Of a stretch of 64,000 nucleotides of DNA, positions 42,961-55,339 are shown one piece after another. Location of the stretch: contig NC_133657.1 in NCBI RefSeq assembly GCF_009905375.1, positions 48,639,231 through 48,703,230 of the forward strand, in the 5' to 3' direction. The notes beneath the pieces were generated by a model. The model was not told where the DNA came from. It searched no databases and saw nothing but the letters and a program-made list of their open reading frames with translations. Source of the stretch: Apium graveolens. Lineage: Eukaryota > Streptophyta > Magnoliopsida > Apiales > Apiaceae. Both the position numbers and the translations under genes were made by a program. How positions within the stretch are numbered: the first letter of the stretch is position 1; the number at the start of each line of letters is the position of its first letter.

Positions 42961-45900
42961 GGCTATATCTACGAGCACTTGGTGTGTAGATACAGGAGCC
43001 ACTGATCATGTTTGTAATTCTATGCAGGGTTCCAACTATCCAGAATGCTTAGAGATGGTGAGATATACGTGTTCATGGGAGATGCTACGAAAGTAGCAGT
43101 AGTTGCAGTAGGAGTTATTCATTTATCTTTTGGTTCTGATAGGATTTTCGTTTTGAACAATTGTCTTTATGTACCTTCTTTTAGAAGGAATTTAATTTCG
43201 GTTTCTAAACTTGCTTTGGATGGTTATAATGTTTGTTTGGATCGTAATGTTTCTATTATGATGAATAAACGAATTATATGTTCTGGTACATTGCAAGACA
43301 ATTTGTATATAATTAATCCTAGTCAACCTGCACTGCAACTGCAATTTAGGAAATTGAACAACACATCTTCTAACTCTACTAAAAGAAAGGAACCTTCTAG
43401 TTTGAACCAAACATATCTTTGGCACTTGAGATTAGGTCATATTAACTCGAGGAGGATTCAAAGACTGGTAGTAGACGGGCCTTTAAGCTCATTGGTAGTG
43501 GAGCCATTTCCAGTTTGTGAATCCTGCTTGGAAGGTAAAATGACTAATAGGCCTTTCAAGGAAAAAAGGGAATAGAGCCAACAACTGTTAGAATTGGTTC
43601 ACTCTGATTTATGTGGACCCATGAATATCCAAGCAAGAGGGGGTTATGAATATTTTGTCACTTTCATTGATGATTATTCTAGATATGGGTACATTTATTT
43701 GTTACGCCGTAAGTCTGAGTGCTTTGATAAGTTCAAAGAGTACAAAGCTAAAACGGAGAAGTGACTTAATAAAAGTATCAAGTCACTATGATCAGATCGT
43801 GGTGGCAAATACTTGCTTGGAGAATTTAGGGAATATTTATCAGAAAATGGGATAGAATCCCAGTTAACTGCACCAGGCACACCCCAGCAGAACGGTGTAG
43901 CAGAGAGAAGGAACCAGACTCTTTTAGAGAGTGTTAGATCGATGATGAGTTATTCGGATTTACCCAAGTCGTTTTGGGGACATGCCTTAGAGACAGCAGC
44001 TTATCTTCTGAACTTAGTACCTTCTAAGTCGGTTCCTAAAACCCCTTAGAATTGTGGAACGGGGATAAACCGAGTCTAAGACATATTCGAATATGGGGTT
44101 GTCCAGCACATGTGCTGAACAAGAACGCGACTAAGTTAGAATCTCGTACAGAAGTAAGGTTGTTTGTAGGCTACCCCATGGGAACGAAAGGATATTTATT
44201 TTATAGTCCGAAGAATCGGGATGTCATTATTAGCACCAATGCAAGATTTTTGGAGGAGGACTATATAATGAATCACAAACCCATGAGTAGTGTCGTTTTA
44301 GAGGAACTAGTGGGAGGGACAAATAATACCCATGAAGCTGTAGTACAAGTAGAACAACCACAACATAATGTACAACCTGTCACTAATACCGCACCAGTGC
44401 CTCGTCGTAGTGGGAGGGTTGTTCAACAGCCTGATAGATTCATATTTTTGGGAGAGTCTTCAGACTTGGTCCCTGGTGAACACGATGATGATCCCCGTAT
44501 ATACGAAGAGGCAGTACAAGACAAAGATGCAGATCTTTGGCAAAAGGCGATGGAATCTGAGATAGAATCAATGTATTCTAATCAGGTCTGGGAGCTCGTG
44601 GAACCACCCAAAGGTATAAAACCTATTGGATGTAAGTGGATCTACAAGAAAAAGAGGGGATTAGATAAAAAGGTGAAAGCCTGGAAAGCAAGACTTATTG
44701 CGAAAGGGTATACTCAGAAAGAAGGTATCGATTATGAGGAAACCTTTTCACCGGTAGTCATGCTTAAGTCAATCCGTAGTCTTTTATCTATAGCAGCTCA
44801 TCTCGATTATGAGATTTGGCAAATGGATGTCAAGACAGCTTTTCTTAATGGAAGTCTTGAAGAAACCATCTATATGCAGCAACCAAAAGGATTCATTAAG
44901 GAAGGCCAAGAGCATCTGATATGTAAGCTTAAGAGGTCTATTTATGGACTTAAACAAGCTTCTAGAGACTGGAATATTCATTTTGATCAGGCAGTCCAGT
45001 CATATGGATTTGATCAAAGTCCAAACGAATCATGCGTGTATAAGAGAAGTGAAGGTAATGCAGTGGTTTTTCTAGTACTACATGTAGATGATATTTTACT
45101 CATTGGAAACAATGTTGAGATGTTGTCATCAGTAAAGGCATGGTTGTTCAAACAATTTGACATGAAGGACTTAGGTGAAGCGGCATACATCCTTGGGATC
45201 AAAGTTATAAGGGATCGCAAGAAAAGGATGTTCGCTTTATCTCAAGAGCCTTACATTCATGAAGTATTAGCTCGTTTTAACATGCAGAACTCCAAGAAAG
45301 GTTTTTTACCTTTTAAGCATGGAGTTGCTCTATCTAAGAAGCAGTGTCCTTCGACACCTAAGGATATAGAGAGCATGAAAGCAGTTCCTTATGCTTCAGC
45401 ATGTGGAAGCTTAATGTATGCTATGTTATGTACGAGGCCTGACATCTGCTTTGCTGTAGGCATGGTTAGTAGATATCAGTCAAACCCAGGTTAGGAACAT
45501 TGGAGTGCAGTAAAAACTATACTCAAGTACCTGAGAAGGACTAAGGAGTATATGTTAATTTACAAGGCCTCAGATCTATTTCCTTTGGGATATACTGATT
45601 CAGATTTCCAATCAGATAGGGATAAGAGGAAATAAACCTCGGGATATGTTTTTACTTTGGGAGGTGGAGCCGTTATATGGAGGAGTGTAAAGCAGAAATG
45701 CATTGCAGACTCCACCATGGAGGCCGAGTACGTGGCGGCCTCTGAGGCTGCCAAGGAGGCTGTATGGTTCAGGAACTTCCTTTTGGACTTAGATGTGGTA
45801 CCTAATTTTCCTAGGAGCTTGACGGTGTATTGTGATAACACTGGTGCTGTGGCAAATTCAAAGGAACCGCGAGACCACAAAGCAGCTAAACATATTGAAC

Positions 45901-46029
45901 GTAAGTATCATCTCATACAAGGAATCGTAAAGCGAGGGGATATAGTTGTGGCTCACATATCATCAGAAGACAACCGAGCAGATCTTGCCAACCAAGGTTT
46001 TTGACAAGCATGTGGAAGCGATAGGAGTC
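42961..46029 (+). pseudogene. F pol: protease, integrase, RT, RNase H, broken
   Basis: Protease WCVDTGATDHVCN near 42980, frameshift near 43030. Integrase has HHCC (WHLRLGHIN ... CESCLEGK, 43420-43545), HSDLCGPM, SDRGGKY and GVAERRNQT. Stops near 43573, 43764 and 43788, and a 1-bp deletion near 44046 (CCTTAGAA). The RT occupies an open stretch 44052-45494 with QMDVKTAFLNGSLEE and active site HVDDILLIG near 45085. RNase H has [14 protein letters not shown] and YCDNTGAVA, with stops at 45492 and 45633 and a frameshift near 46003. At least three indels and five stops make it non-functional. The RT reads as a typical copia enzyme. Confidence 0.9.
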
Positions 46030-46106
46030 AGATGGATGGACACATAGATTTTTATGTAATAGTGGATTAAATAAACACTGATGTACACATAGAATATTTT
46101 GAGTAT

Positions 46107-46117
46107 AAGTGGGAGAT
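46107..46117 (+). other. F polypurine tract
   Basis: AAGTGGGAGAT directly before the 3' LTR. Confidence 0.88.
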
Positions 46118-47212
46118 TGTTAGTGTATACTGAAAATATTTATTTGAAGTATGTACATTTATTTCTGGCTAGTTTATTTGAGAATCATTTGAATGTTTAC
46201 ATGTTGTCTAATATTATATATTGTGAACAATCTAGTATCAAATGGGATACATAATATTAGATTGTTAAATACGGTTATATAATATAATAAGGTTCACAGC
46301 ACAGGTGGTGTTGGACAATCCACTGGTATGGCTGTATTATTATTTAGATTAGTTTATATTGACTAATAAATAATACTAGTATACTTTGTGTATATTGAAC
46401 AAGATCAAATTTAGAATTGTTCCCTTAATACTGATTAAGAAGGAGAACTAAGATTCTATGTTATTATTAATGCTTAGGTTCTTAATCCGGAAATAGTAAT
46501 TGACACGTGTATATTATTTACATGCTTTGATTTATATATGAAATAATTCTTTTGAATTATATCATTATATTTTGGGTGATGGAATTATATACATGGTGGA
46601 TATTATTTATTGAAGGAATCCATGTCCTGATAATATTCGGGTTAATGATGTCCCCTTGAAAGCTCAAAAAGATTTAATTATGTGAAACCCTGCAGGTGGA
46701 ATTTATTCTGGCATAATTAAATAAAGGTTGAGTGGATAATCAAGGATAAAAGATATTAATTAAATAAATTATCAGTAATTTATTTAATTAATGGACATAT
46801 GATATTTTAAACATGGGGAATTTAATAAGCAAATAATATTGGAACCGAATTAATTAAATTACGGTATTAGGAAAGGTAGTGCAAATATTAATTCTTTAGT
46901 GGATTGAATTAATATTTAATTACATTGGGCTAGGCTCAAGATGTAATTAGAAGGCCCAACCTAATTATCCATGGTCCCTATTGTAGCCTATATATATTCT
47001 TATTCTCTTCTTGCTTGGGATTGTGTGAAAACATATTGTAGCCACCAAGGAGCAAGAAGAGAGGATAACTTGAGAAGACGGAGGCCACACTTCGCTCAAG
47101 GGAATTTGGGAATACAATAGAAGAGCGTGGAATCAACCATTAACAAGGTAATCCTCTTTTCGTAATCTTTATCGTAAAACGTAGTAACACCCTAAGTCCG
47201 TGGTTCCCAACA
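46118..47212 (+). repeat. F 3' LTR
   Basis: 1095 bp, same length as the 5' copy. TATATATA at 46989-46996. Confidence 0.95.
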
Positions 47213-49812
47213 TCTCCATCTTCAAAGAAAAGAAAGAAACAGAGAGCTCACATGCCAGTTTCCGAGGATGAGGATGAAGCAGCTAAGGAAGGAGATCAGG
47301 AATCTCTGATCTCAAAAGAGCCAGAATTTGCTGAAGCTACTGCATCTCCACCTCCATTATCACCAACTCAGGAAAATGCTCAAGATAAAATATCAACACC
47401 ACCTGTGTCTCCTATCAATGAACCGGTATCTACTGCAGACCCAGGCACAAGTGCTGAGATTGATATTCACAACCTAATTGTGCCTGAGGTTCTCTATTTA
47501 GAAGCTCCAACAGCTCAAATTAATCCATCAACAACATCAATTACTGATGCTAATGAAACTCCAGGATTGTCTACAACACCTTCTCTGCATCTAGACATTG
47601 ATGATCAGATTATAGGTGAGCATCAGAATATGGCTATTGATCAGAACTTGGAAGCAGATCAGCACTTAGATGATGATGTTGAAGCCTCCATAGCCTCTCA
47701 TACTGTTCTTTTATCAGAGGATGCTAAATCTGTAACATCTGATATGACAAATGCTGATGATACTAGTGATGCTGCTACAAATGCAGATGCTGATGAAGCT
47801 GGTCCATCAGGACATGCACCTTAACAAACTGTTCATAAAGCTGAAATAGTTAAGAAGTTTGTTATAGGGGAAGCACCAGTACCTTGGAGTGAAACTCCTA
47901 GAGGACAGGAGTGGACTAAGGAGTGGAACACAGTTACTTTTGTTCCTTCTCAATCGATTCTTGCTGATCACTTGGCAAAAGCTGATGAGATGCTAGCTAA
48001 TGATGATTTCAAGACACAGCTGAGAGTTGCTGCATTGAGTACGAGACATCTTCAAGGTCAACACTCAACAACTCATGCTGAGTTGCATAAAATTCAAGAA
48101 ACTTTGCTCAAGCAAGAAATGACTATGAAAATTGAAAAGAAAAGTTTTTTCAAACCTACCTTTGATAGAGTTGCTTACATTGAGAAAACCCAAGAGAAGC
48201 AACAATCTCAGATTGATGAAATTTTGAAAAATCAAGCTTCTCAGCAATCTCAACTCGATGAAATCCAATCCTCAGTGGAATTGCTTGTCTCTCTTCTTTT
48301 ACCTGCTGATGCCAAAAAGGGGGAGAAAGAAATTAAGTCCAAATGCAAAAATGTTAAGACACTGAAAGGGAAGGATGATGAAAAAGATGACCAGGGAAAC
48401 TCTGGAATGGGTGGAGGTCATGGTCAAGGTAGAAGTCTCTCATCAAGAAGAGATGGAACTACAAGTCATAGAACAAGTTCTGATACTGGGAGAAGAATAA
48501 CCTCTGATACTGGTAAAAGGATAAGTTCTGATGAACTTTTGGATCTTGATAAAGAAATTTCAAGACAGTTATTTCTTAAAAAAAATCCAGGAATGGACTT
48601 TGAGAGTCTGATTGAAGAAGAAGCTAGACTTAAGTCAGAAAAAGTTAATTCTAAATCTGAAGCTTCTGTTGGTAAAAAGAAACTTCCTAAGGCCAAAGGC
48701 ATTTTGATAAAAGAAAGGACAAATTTTGAGGCAACCAAGGCTAAATCACAATTGCAGATAGATCCAAGGTCCAAGGGCAAAGAAAAAGTTGGTGAACCTA
48801 TAAAGGTTTATGTGCCTCCTGTGGATGATGAAATTTCTGTTGAAGATGCTGATCTTACTCTAACTTCAAGAAAGATTTCTAAGACAACCTCTGACATGGC
48901 TCAAGTTGTTCAGAGTCAAGATATAGTTAGTTCTAATATAACCATGAAGCACAACCTCTGACATAGCTCAAGTTGACTTGATATCAGAAGATAAATCAAA
49001 GGAAACCTCTGACATTGCTCATGTTAAATCCTCAAGGTTACTCCTACCAGGTTTCACTAAAGCCAAATAGACTCAACCTTTGAAGACTGCAGCAAGTGGT
49101 TTTGAAGCAAGAGTGGTTACTGGAAAGGAAGCTAGAGATAAATCTGGATTGGGTAGTGCTGATGAAAGAAGAGTACAGAACACAACCAATGATCCAACTT
49201 CCTTAAGTGAACCAGGTGTTGGAGCAAATCCTGAAAGATTGAATCAACTAGAATCTGTACAGATGGTTTATCATACCTACTTGAAAGAACACATCTTGTT
49301 ATATTTCATGACAGATGGTAGGGTTTACCATATAAGGGAAAATGCTATTCCACTGAAGTATTTTGAAAAACCGGAACATGTTTTATTCTTACTTCAAGTG
49401 AATGACATAATAACCGAAAGTGCTGCAAACTATTTGAAGACTCAAATTCAGAAACAGAAAAGACTTTATTCTGTAAAGTCTGACAGCACATATCTTCCAA
49501 AGTACAGAGATCACAAGGGTGATATTGTTGAGATGAAGCCTAACTCTACTAAGATTATAACTACCTTTCTTGGTTATAAGGCTCTAGAATTCAATCTTGA
49601 GTCTGACAAGGCATATTTGATCAGACTGGATCAGGACATAAGAAAAGCTAGAATTAATGATCTCAGGGCTGCTATCTTCCAAACTGGTGAAGATTCTGAC
49701 AGAGCTTAAAAATGCTAAAAGGAGGATGATTGATGAACTCAGATATGCTGAGAGATGTTTGTTAAAGAACTATCTCAGAACAACTCCTGACATCAGAGAG
49801 ATCAGAAAGTGA
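47213..49812 (+). pseudogene. A ORF3, second part, broken
   Basis: Continuation after F (begins with the duplicated TCTCC). It carries a basic cluster (KKRKKQRAH), an acidic Ser/Thr-rich stretch, then PVPWSETPRGQEWTKEWN and the coiled coil (KTQEKQQSQIDEILKNQ region, about 48180-48300). A linker and the C-terminal domain follow (ESVQMVYHTYLKEHILLYF ... DLRAAIFQTGED), with the stop at 49810. Damage against B: CAA to TAA at 47822, a 1-bp loss near 48950, CAG to TAG near 49068, a 1-bp gain near 49695. The order of segments matches B exactly. Confidence 0.8.
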
Positions 49813-50004
49813 AGCCAAGTCAAGATCTACAACTGCTCAAATTCTGATATATATACAGACTGAAGTTGTTATCAGAAGTTAAAGTTGGTAAAGCTTTAAG
49901 GACTGTAAGTTGTAGTTATCTAGTCAATTTCTCATGCATTTGTACTTAATGTTTTTGACATAATCAAATATATGTTAAACTTGTATATTATGCTAATTTA
50001 CAAG

Positions 50005-50015
50005 TTGGGGGAGAT
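50005..50015 (+). other. A polypurine tract
   Basis: TTGGGGGAGAT directly before the 3' LTR. The 200 bp between the ORF3 stop and this tract hold no gene. Confidence 0.9.
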
Positions 50016-50621
50016 TGTTAGATATATTTGATAATGTCATGACTAATATGATTTATGTTTAGTTTTCAGATCTTACTTAAACAGGACAAATCAGTACTTA
50101 ACTGAAATCATCACTTATACTGAAGTCAGAACTTAAGTTATCAGTACTTAAGGTTCAGGAGTTATTTATCAGGAGATAATATCAGGACTTAAAGGAAACT
50201 TTCAGATAAGGAAGGCGGCTGATTGAAAGGAAAGAAGATCAAGACAAACGTAAGAAGAGATATGCATGAAGAAGGAATTCTATGAAGAATGGAATACTTG
50301 GAAGAAAAGATATCTGATTTATATATTTTAGGAAGCAGAATTATATTCCATATCAATTAGCGATTATCTTGTAACTGTGTAGTATATAAACACAGACATA
50401 GAGTTTACACTATAAGTGTTATCATTATCGAGAATATTATTCATTGTAATCCTAGCAGCTCTCGTGATATTTGTTCATCACTGAGAGAGGACAGTTCCAT
50501 ATTGTAATAGAGTTTATTGCATTGAATAAAGTCTGTTTTCTGTTACTTGTGTTATTTGAATTTGATTTGATTGTGCTATACACTGTATTCAACCCCCTTC
50601 TACAGTGTGTGTGACCTAACA
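50016..50621 (+). repeat. A 3' LTR
   Basis: 606 bp, TATATAAA at 50383-50390. About 20 substitutions against the 5' LTR by eye, mostly transitions. Confidence 0.95.
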
Positions 50622-50626
50622 TGAAC

Positions 50627-51750
50627 CTTCTTCAAGATATATTACAAATATTTTTGAACTGTCTCATAACATGTCGCTATTGTTCAAAATAAATCATGTT
50701 TTATATTGCAAGCGCTTTAAACTATTTAACCTTTAACCCTGATTCTTATTGATTTTAAGCCATAAGCCTTATTCTTCATAAACCATTGATTGTTGAATTC
50801 CCAGATTCGAGCCAGACACATACGATACTACTCCACAAATACATATCTACCACATACTGATTTCTGATATTGAATTGCTTGACATACCAACCCTTATTCC
50901 TTGTTTAACAGAAGACCAATCCTTGGAACCCTTGAACCCTTGGTCTTCTACTTTCTGATTCTTTCCTTGATTGAAAACTAATATTTTTGAATTCCTTGTT
51001 ATACCTTCATGGTATTGTGAAACACCCTATGCTCCAAAATAAATGTTGTTTATGATTTAGCTTATTGAATTACATTGGTTATCATATTGAATTGTTTTAG
51101 AATTGGATGGTTTTATAAATGCGGATCAGATTAATGGTCGGACTAGATTCGTGGTCATAATAGGCTAATGCGTGTCTTGGATCCAGTATATAGAGCAAAG
51201 CTGGGAGCCTTGCTTGGGGTTAGTGCGTGACTGATCAGCAGCCTTACCTTTGTTTTTAAAATAAAAGGTGAATATCTAATTCTAATCATTGCTTATTTAG
51301 AAACTTGATTCTTTTGAATCATTTCAATTGATTATTGTTTAACCTCAGTTATTGTTATTATGACTTGCTGAGCTAGTTAGCTCACTCTTGCAAACCTTTT
51401 TATGTTTTCAACAGTTGAAAAGGAAATTGTGGGTAATGAGGATTCCCAGTCTAGTGTGCGAGCTAGGATTCCAGGTTAAGTTGGATCGAGCTAGCAGGAG
51501 CCTTATATTGTAGATGAGTTATGCGAAATTGTAAGAATGATATCATTATCAGTTGTAAGTTGAACTAGTTGGGATTTGGTACGATGTAATAAAAGTTAAG
51601 GTTTTGGCTTATTTTCATACTTTAAACTGTTGCGATCCGTGGTTGTGTAAAGAAGGGTCAATACATATAATATTTTATATACAAGTTTATATATTGTGGT
51701 GTGTGTGTTGTGAGCCCCAAACTTCGGACCCGGGTTTGGAGAGCGTTACA
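50627..51750 (+). mobile_element. H: 5' LTR, right part
   Basis: Resumes after A and its duplication. It ends CCCGGGTTTGGAGAGCGTTACA at 51750, which parallels the end of the C LTR (CCCCGGGTTTGGAGGCTGTCACA region), and is followed by a PBS. No gene. Ends of this type are typical of the long-LTR gypsy elements here. Confidence 0.75.
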
Positions 51751-53346
51751 GTTTGGCATCAGAGCCACATGTTATAAGTCACTGAAACAAGTCTAGATTG
51801 TTGGGAATGGATAAAGGGTTAGGATTAGGATTAGGAAATACAAAGATAGAATGTCGAGAGGTTAAGTGCGACTGTACAATAGGTTTTGGTATGATTCGTG
51901 ATGAGATTCGAGATTCTTATCTAGCGACGCGATTGTCAGATAGTGGCGATGGCAGATTCGTTTTTATCCCGGGATCGTCTGATCATTCAGAGCATTCAGC
52001 CAGAGGACCATCATTTGATTCACACGCTGCTCATCCACCGGTGTTAGCCATGCTAAATCCTGCTGTAGCATTTGCATCTTTTCACGTTATTATATCATCC
52101 CCTGATGCGAGACTACCTATTCTAGAATCCCCCACATGCTAATTCTGGTTCTACCGGATATTCAACTATGAGTGCATCTTTTCTGTCTACTCTACACCTT
52201 GTCCTATAACATCCGTTTAGAACTCGTCTTATGAAGTAACAACACCTATGAGGATGGAGGTATTAAGAAATGTGAGAAAGGACCTAGAATGAGGATACGT
52301 GTGTTCCGGAAGATAGCCGCTACCAGGTCATATGGAACTACTAGTAAGTATGCCACCCATGATTATCTTGTGAAGTGAGCTAGATGGATTTTAAAAGAAT
52401 TTGAGAAGGTTGGATATCGAGAGTTTTCTTGGAATTGATGATGATGTTATGATAAATCCTGATACGTATAGTAGTAATGTGATGTGATATTAGTCGACCT
52501 TGTTTTATAAAATGAATTTAATGATTAATGGATAGACTTGTTATACCTAGTAATCATAAGAGATAATGATGGGAGTGTTACCGATATGAAAGACTAGAAG
52601 TGAAGTTATGAATAAAATAATACACAACGGTAATTGGAATTTTTGGTCGACCAATGAAGGTAAAAAATGGACCCAACGAGGGATAGAGGATAAACAGAAA
52701 TGAAAGATCTTTTATCTGAATGTGTTCCCAATTTGATACTTTGTAGTGGTTGAAAAGAACGACAACCAACTCATATAGTAATGATGACCAGGTGTATGAT
52801 TTTCAAAATTTTAAAACAGTTTTCAAAAGAGATTTTTTCTTAACAAATATTTTCTAAAAGTCCTTTAAACAAAACAAGTTTTAAAACTTGGTTGTCCAAT
52901 TACTCCTTGAGTTTCTCGATTGTTATAAGATTTGGATTATCTAGAAGAATACTTATTCTAGAAGTTAGTATGTTTCATTTAGAAGGCCAAGTAGACCCGC
53001 TATTATGGGGAAGATTTGATTGTTCCTAATAGGAGTACAATTATTGCCTGATAAGTTTAACGATAGGATCAATGTACGGAGAAATTGTTCATCCAATTTC
53101 TGAGACGATTAGAGTTCAAAAAATACGTCGATTCACAGGAAGCCGAGTACGAGCAAAGAAGATTAAAGAAATCTCCAGACTTTCTAAAGAAAGAATGTTA
53201 TTAGCAAAGGAGTGGATATACTGAATGATCAGTAGTGTAAGCGGAATTTGAAGTTGTGATTGTAAATCTCGTAAAGAGTGCAAATAGGGTCGAATTATAG
53301 AAATATTGAACATGGAAGCGTGGTTCTAAAGATACAAGACCTAATA
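51751..53346 (+). mobile_element. H internal region, short and degenerate
   Basis: PBS TGGCATCAGAGCC at 51754-51766. About 1.6 kb follows without any recognisable gag or pol. The open frame 51798-52142 (114 codons, starting MLGMDKGLGLGLGN) sits where gag would begin but matches no Gag that I know. No clear polypurine tract precedes 53347. It fits a non-autonomous or badly decayed element. Confidence 0.5.
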
Positions 53347-55339
53347 TGTAATATCCCATATTTTTTAGAATTATTATAAATATTATTTGAATATATATAT
53401 ATATATGTGCTTTTATGATTTATAAGGAATAAAATTTTGGATATTTTATTCCTGTTTGATGAGTTGGTATTATTAAATGGTAATGTGCTAATTGTTAAGT
53501 GTTATATCGATCCTTATTAATTTCTGAAAAATATTTACTTAAATGTATTATTTTCAAAAGTTTATTTGAAAACCGATCATTTTATTGATATCGGTAAATT
53601 GAGTTTGTTTAGTAATATTAGGGATTGGATGGATATTCTTTCTGCTATGTGTTGTATGTAATATTAATTGTATGGGACTCAATTGTGATTGAGGATTATT
53701 TCTATTATTAATTACTGAGTCCTATCATTTTGTTTTTGTCTTTAAAAGTGATTTTATTGAAAATTTAATTTCATAAATATTTATATTATCTTTACAATTA
53801 TTTTTATGACTTTATAATTACAATAATTATTTTTGGGATTTTATAAAATTTAGAAATCAATATTTTATGTATTATTTAGCCCTGTATGATTTTCTGGTTT
53901 CATTTATTTGTAAAATCCGTATTTAATTCCAAAATTCTTCAAAAATTACGAAACTCATATTTATTTAAGTTTGGAATATTCCGAAAATTTTAAAATGATT
54001 TTGGGAATTTTTGAGATTAATTTCAACCGTGCGTTGTTTCGTTTATTCGTTAAAAGCGGGTATAAACTGTATTTCAGAAATTGTCTTAAAATTTCAAAAT
54101 TTATGTTTTTATAAACTTCGGGATATTTGTAACATTTTAAGACTAATTTCGTGCTTTTCTGAAATTGTTTTAAGTGCAGCTCGGTTCATTAATTGTGAAA
54201 TGCGGGTATAGAGTGCGATTCAAAAATTCACTAAAAATCATGAAATTTTATTTTTATTAGTTTTTAATTATTTCAAGAATTTTAATAATTATTCGGTAAT
54301 TTTTCGGATTTTATTTACCGCGCGTTTAGTCAGTAAAAATTTCAATTGCGGGCTTATAATCGGATTGCGGGACACAAATCTTTTAATTGGTACGTGTCGA
54401 ATTATCATCCCACTGCTAAACACGTGTTGTATATAGAATTGTTGGTTTTGCTGTTATTAAAAAAAATTAATATATATATATATATATTTAACAATGAAAT
54501 GAATAAAAAAAACCCTCTCTCTCCTTACTCTCACATCACCCCCCCCCCCCCCGACTGCTTCTTTTTCCTTCACCGCCTCCCTCCCACAACTCCGTCGACC
54601 CCGCTCCTTCTTCTTCTCTTCTTTCTTTCTTTTTTCTTTTTCTTCTTCCACTCTTTAGTTTAAACCCCCCCTGAATTTGTTTCTTGAACAGGTATAAATA
54701 AGTATATATATGTATGTATATCTCGGTTTCTTTTTAAACTCAAAGCTGTGATGTTATGAAGCTTTTGTTGTTATGAGGATTCAAGGGGGTCAGGTGACTC
54801 GACCTCGATCAAACACCCACGATTTGGGGTCGATCGGAGGTCAGTCGACCGCCGGTGGTGAACCCAGCGAGCCGGTGGTCGTGGTTGATGCTTCTGGTTG
54901 CGAATTTTTGCTGAAAATAATTAATTTGCGTAGTCCTGATTCGAGTTCATGAATTATTCAGTGGATTAACTTGTTTTGGATTTGATTCGTTTGAATGTTT
55001 GGTGTATATTTGATTAGGTTTTGTATCGGTGTTTTTTTTAAATAGTTGATATATCTATTAAAGTCTAAAATTTTTTTGGATTTAACAAACCCGAAATAGG
55101 TGATTTATTCCGGTTTGAATGTGTGGTTGCTAGTAAAGTATTGATTGGAGTTGTTATTTGGATGGATTATTGAAAATTTGTAGTGTTGGTGATTTTGATG
55201 ATGTCGATGTAATATCGACCGATATGTTAATAATTAGAAGAGGTGCTGCCCGATTTCTGGAAGATTATTTTGGAAACTCGGAGCATGTTCTTTAATTATA
55301 GGAGCTATCTACCAATCCATTTATTATATATATATATAT
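53347..55339 (+). mobile_element. LTR-like sequence, possible 3' LTR of H
   Basis: Starts TGTAATATCC, the same start as the C LTR. It then has AT-rich sequence, AT microsatellites (about 53390-53406 and 54470-54488), a C run (54541-54552), a TC-rich stretch (54590-54655) and a TATAAATA at 54692-54699. A GC-rich CCGG block lies at 54780-54900. E interrupts it at 55339. I could not align it convincingly with 1-1405, so its link to H is an inference. It could also be a separate LTR. No gene is seen. Confidence 0.4.

Larger units (their letters stand above)
27528..47212 (+). mobile_element. F: Ty1/copia element, host of insertion C
   Basis: 1095-bp LTRs at 27528-28622 and 46118-47212 start TGTTAGTGTATAC and end GTTCCCAACA. 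The target duplication TCTCC is at 27523-27527 and 47213-47217 in A ORF3. About 12 mismatches between the LTRs by eye, younger than A and B. C sits 110 bp after the 5' LTR. Without C it is about 7.7 kb. Gag-pol has the copia order protease-integrase-RT-RNase H and is clearly distinct from A/B (TAR- or Tork-like in feel, not settled). No extra ORF. Confidence 0.94.
1406..50621 (+). mobile_element. A: Sirevirus-like Ty1/copia element, host of insertions B and F
   Basis: The LTRs are 606 bp each (1406-2011 and 50016-50621), start TGTTAGATAT and end GACCTAACA. The 5-bp target duplication TGAAC is seen at 1401-1405 and 50622-50626. Order: LTR, PBS, gag, protease, integrase, RT, a deletion that removed most of RNase H and the spacer, ORF3, PPT, LTR. 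B splits the RT at 6592/25234 and F splits ORF3 at 27527/47213. Without these insertions about 11 kb of A remains. I count about 20 mismatches between the LTRs by eye, the most of the LTR pairs I counted, in keeping with its outer position. The Sirevirus assignment rests on the long gag, the SIRE/Opie-like RT motifs and the extra ORF after pol. Confidence 0.93.

Noticed and set aside
51798..52142. 114-codon frame after the H primer-binding site as a gag gene
   Set aside because: Position is suggestive but no Gag motif is visible and the following sequence is full of stops; kept only as part of H.
54346..54663. 105-codon frame ending in Leu/Phe runs
   Set aside because: Low-complexity reading of C-run and TC-rich sequence with AT microsatellite upstream.
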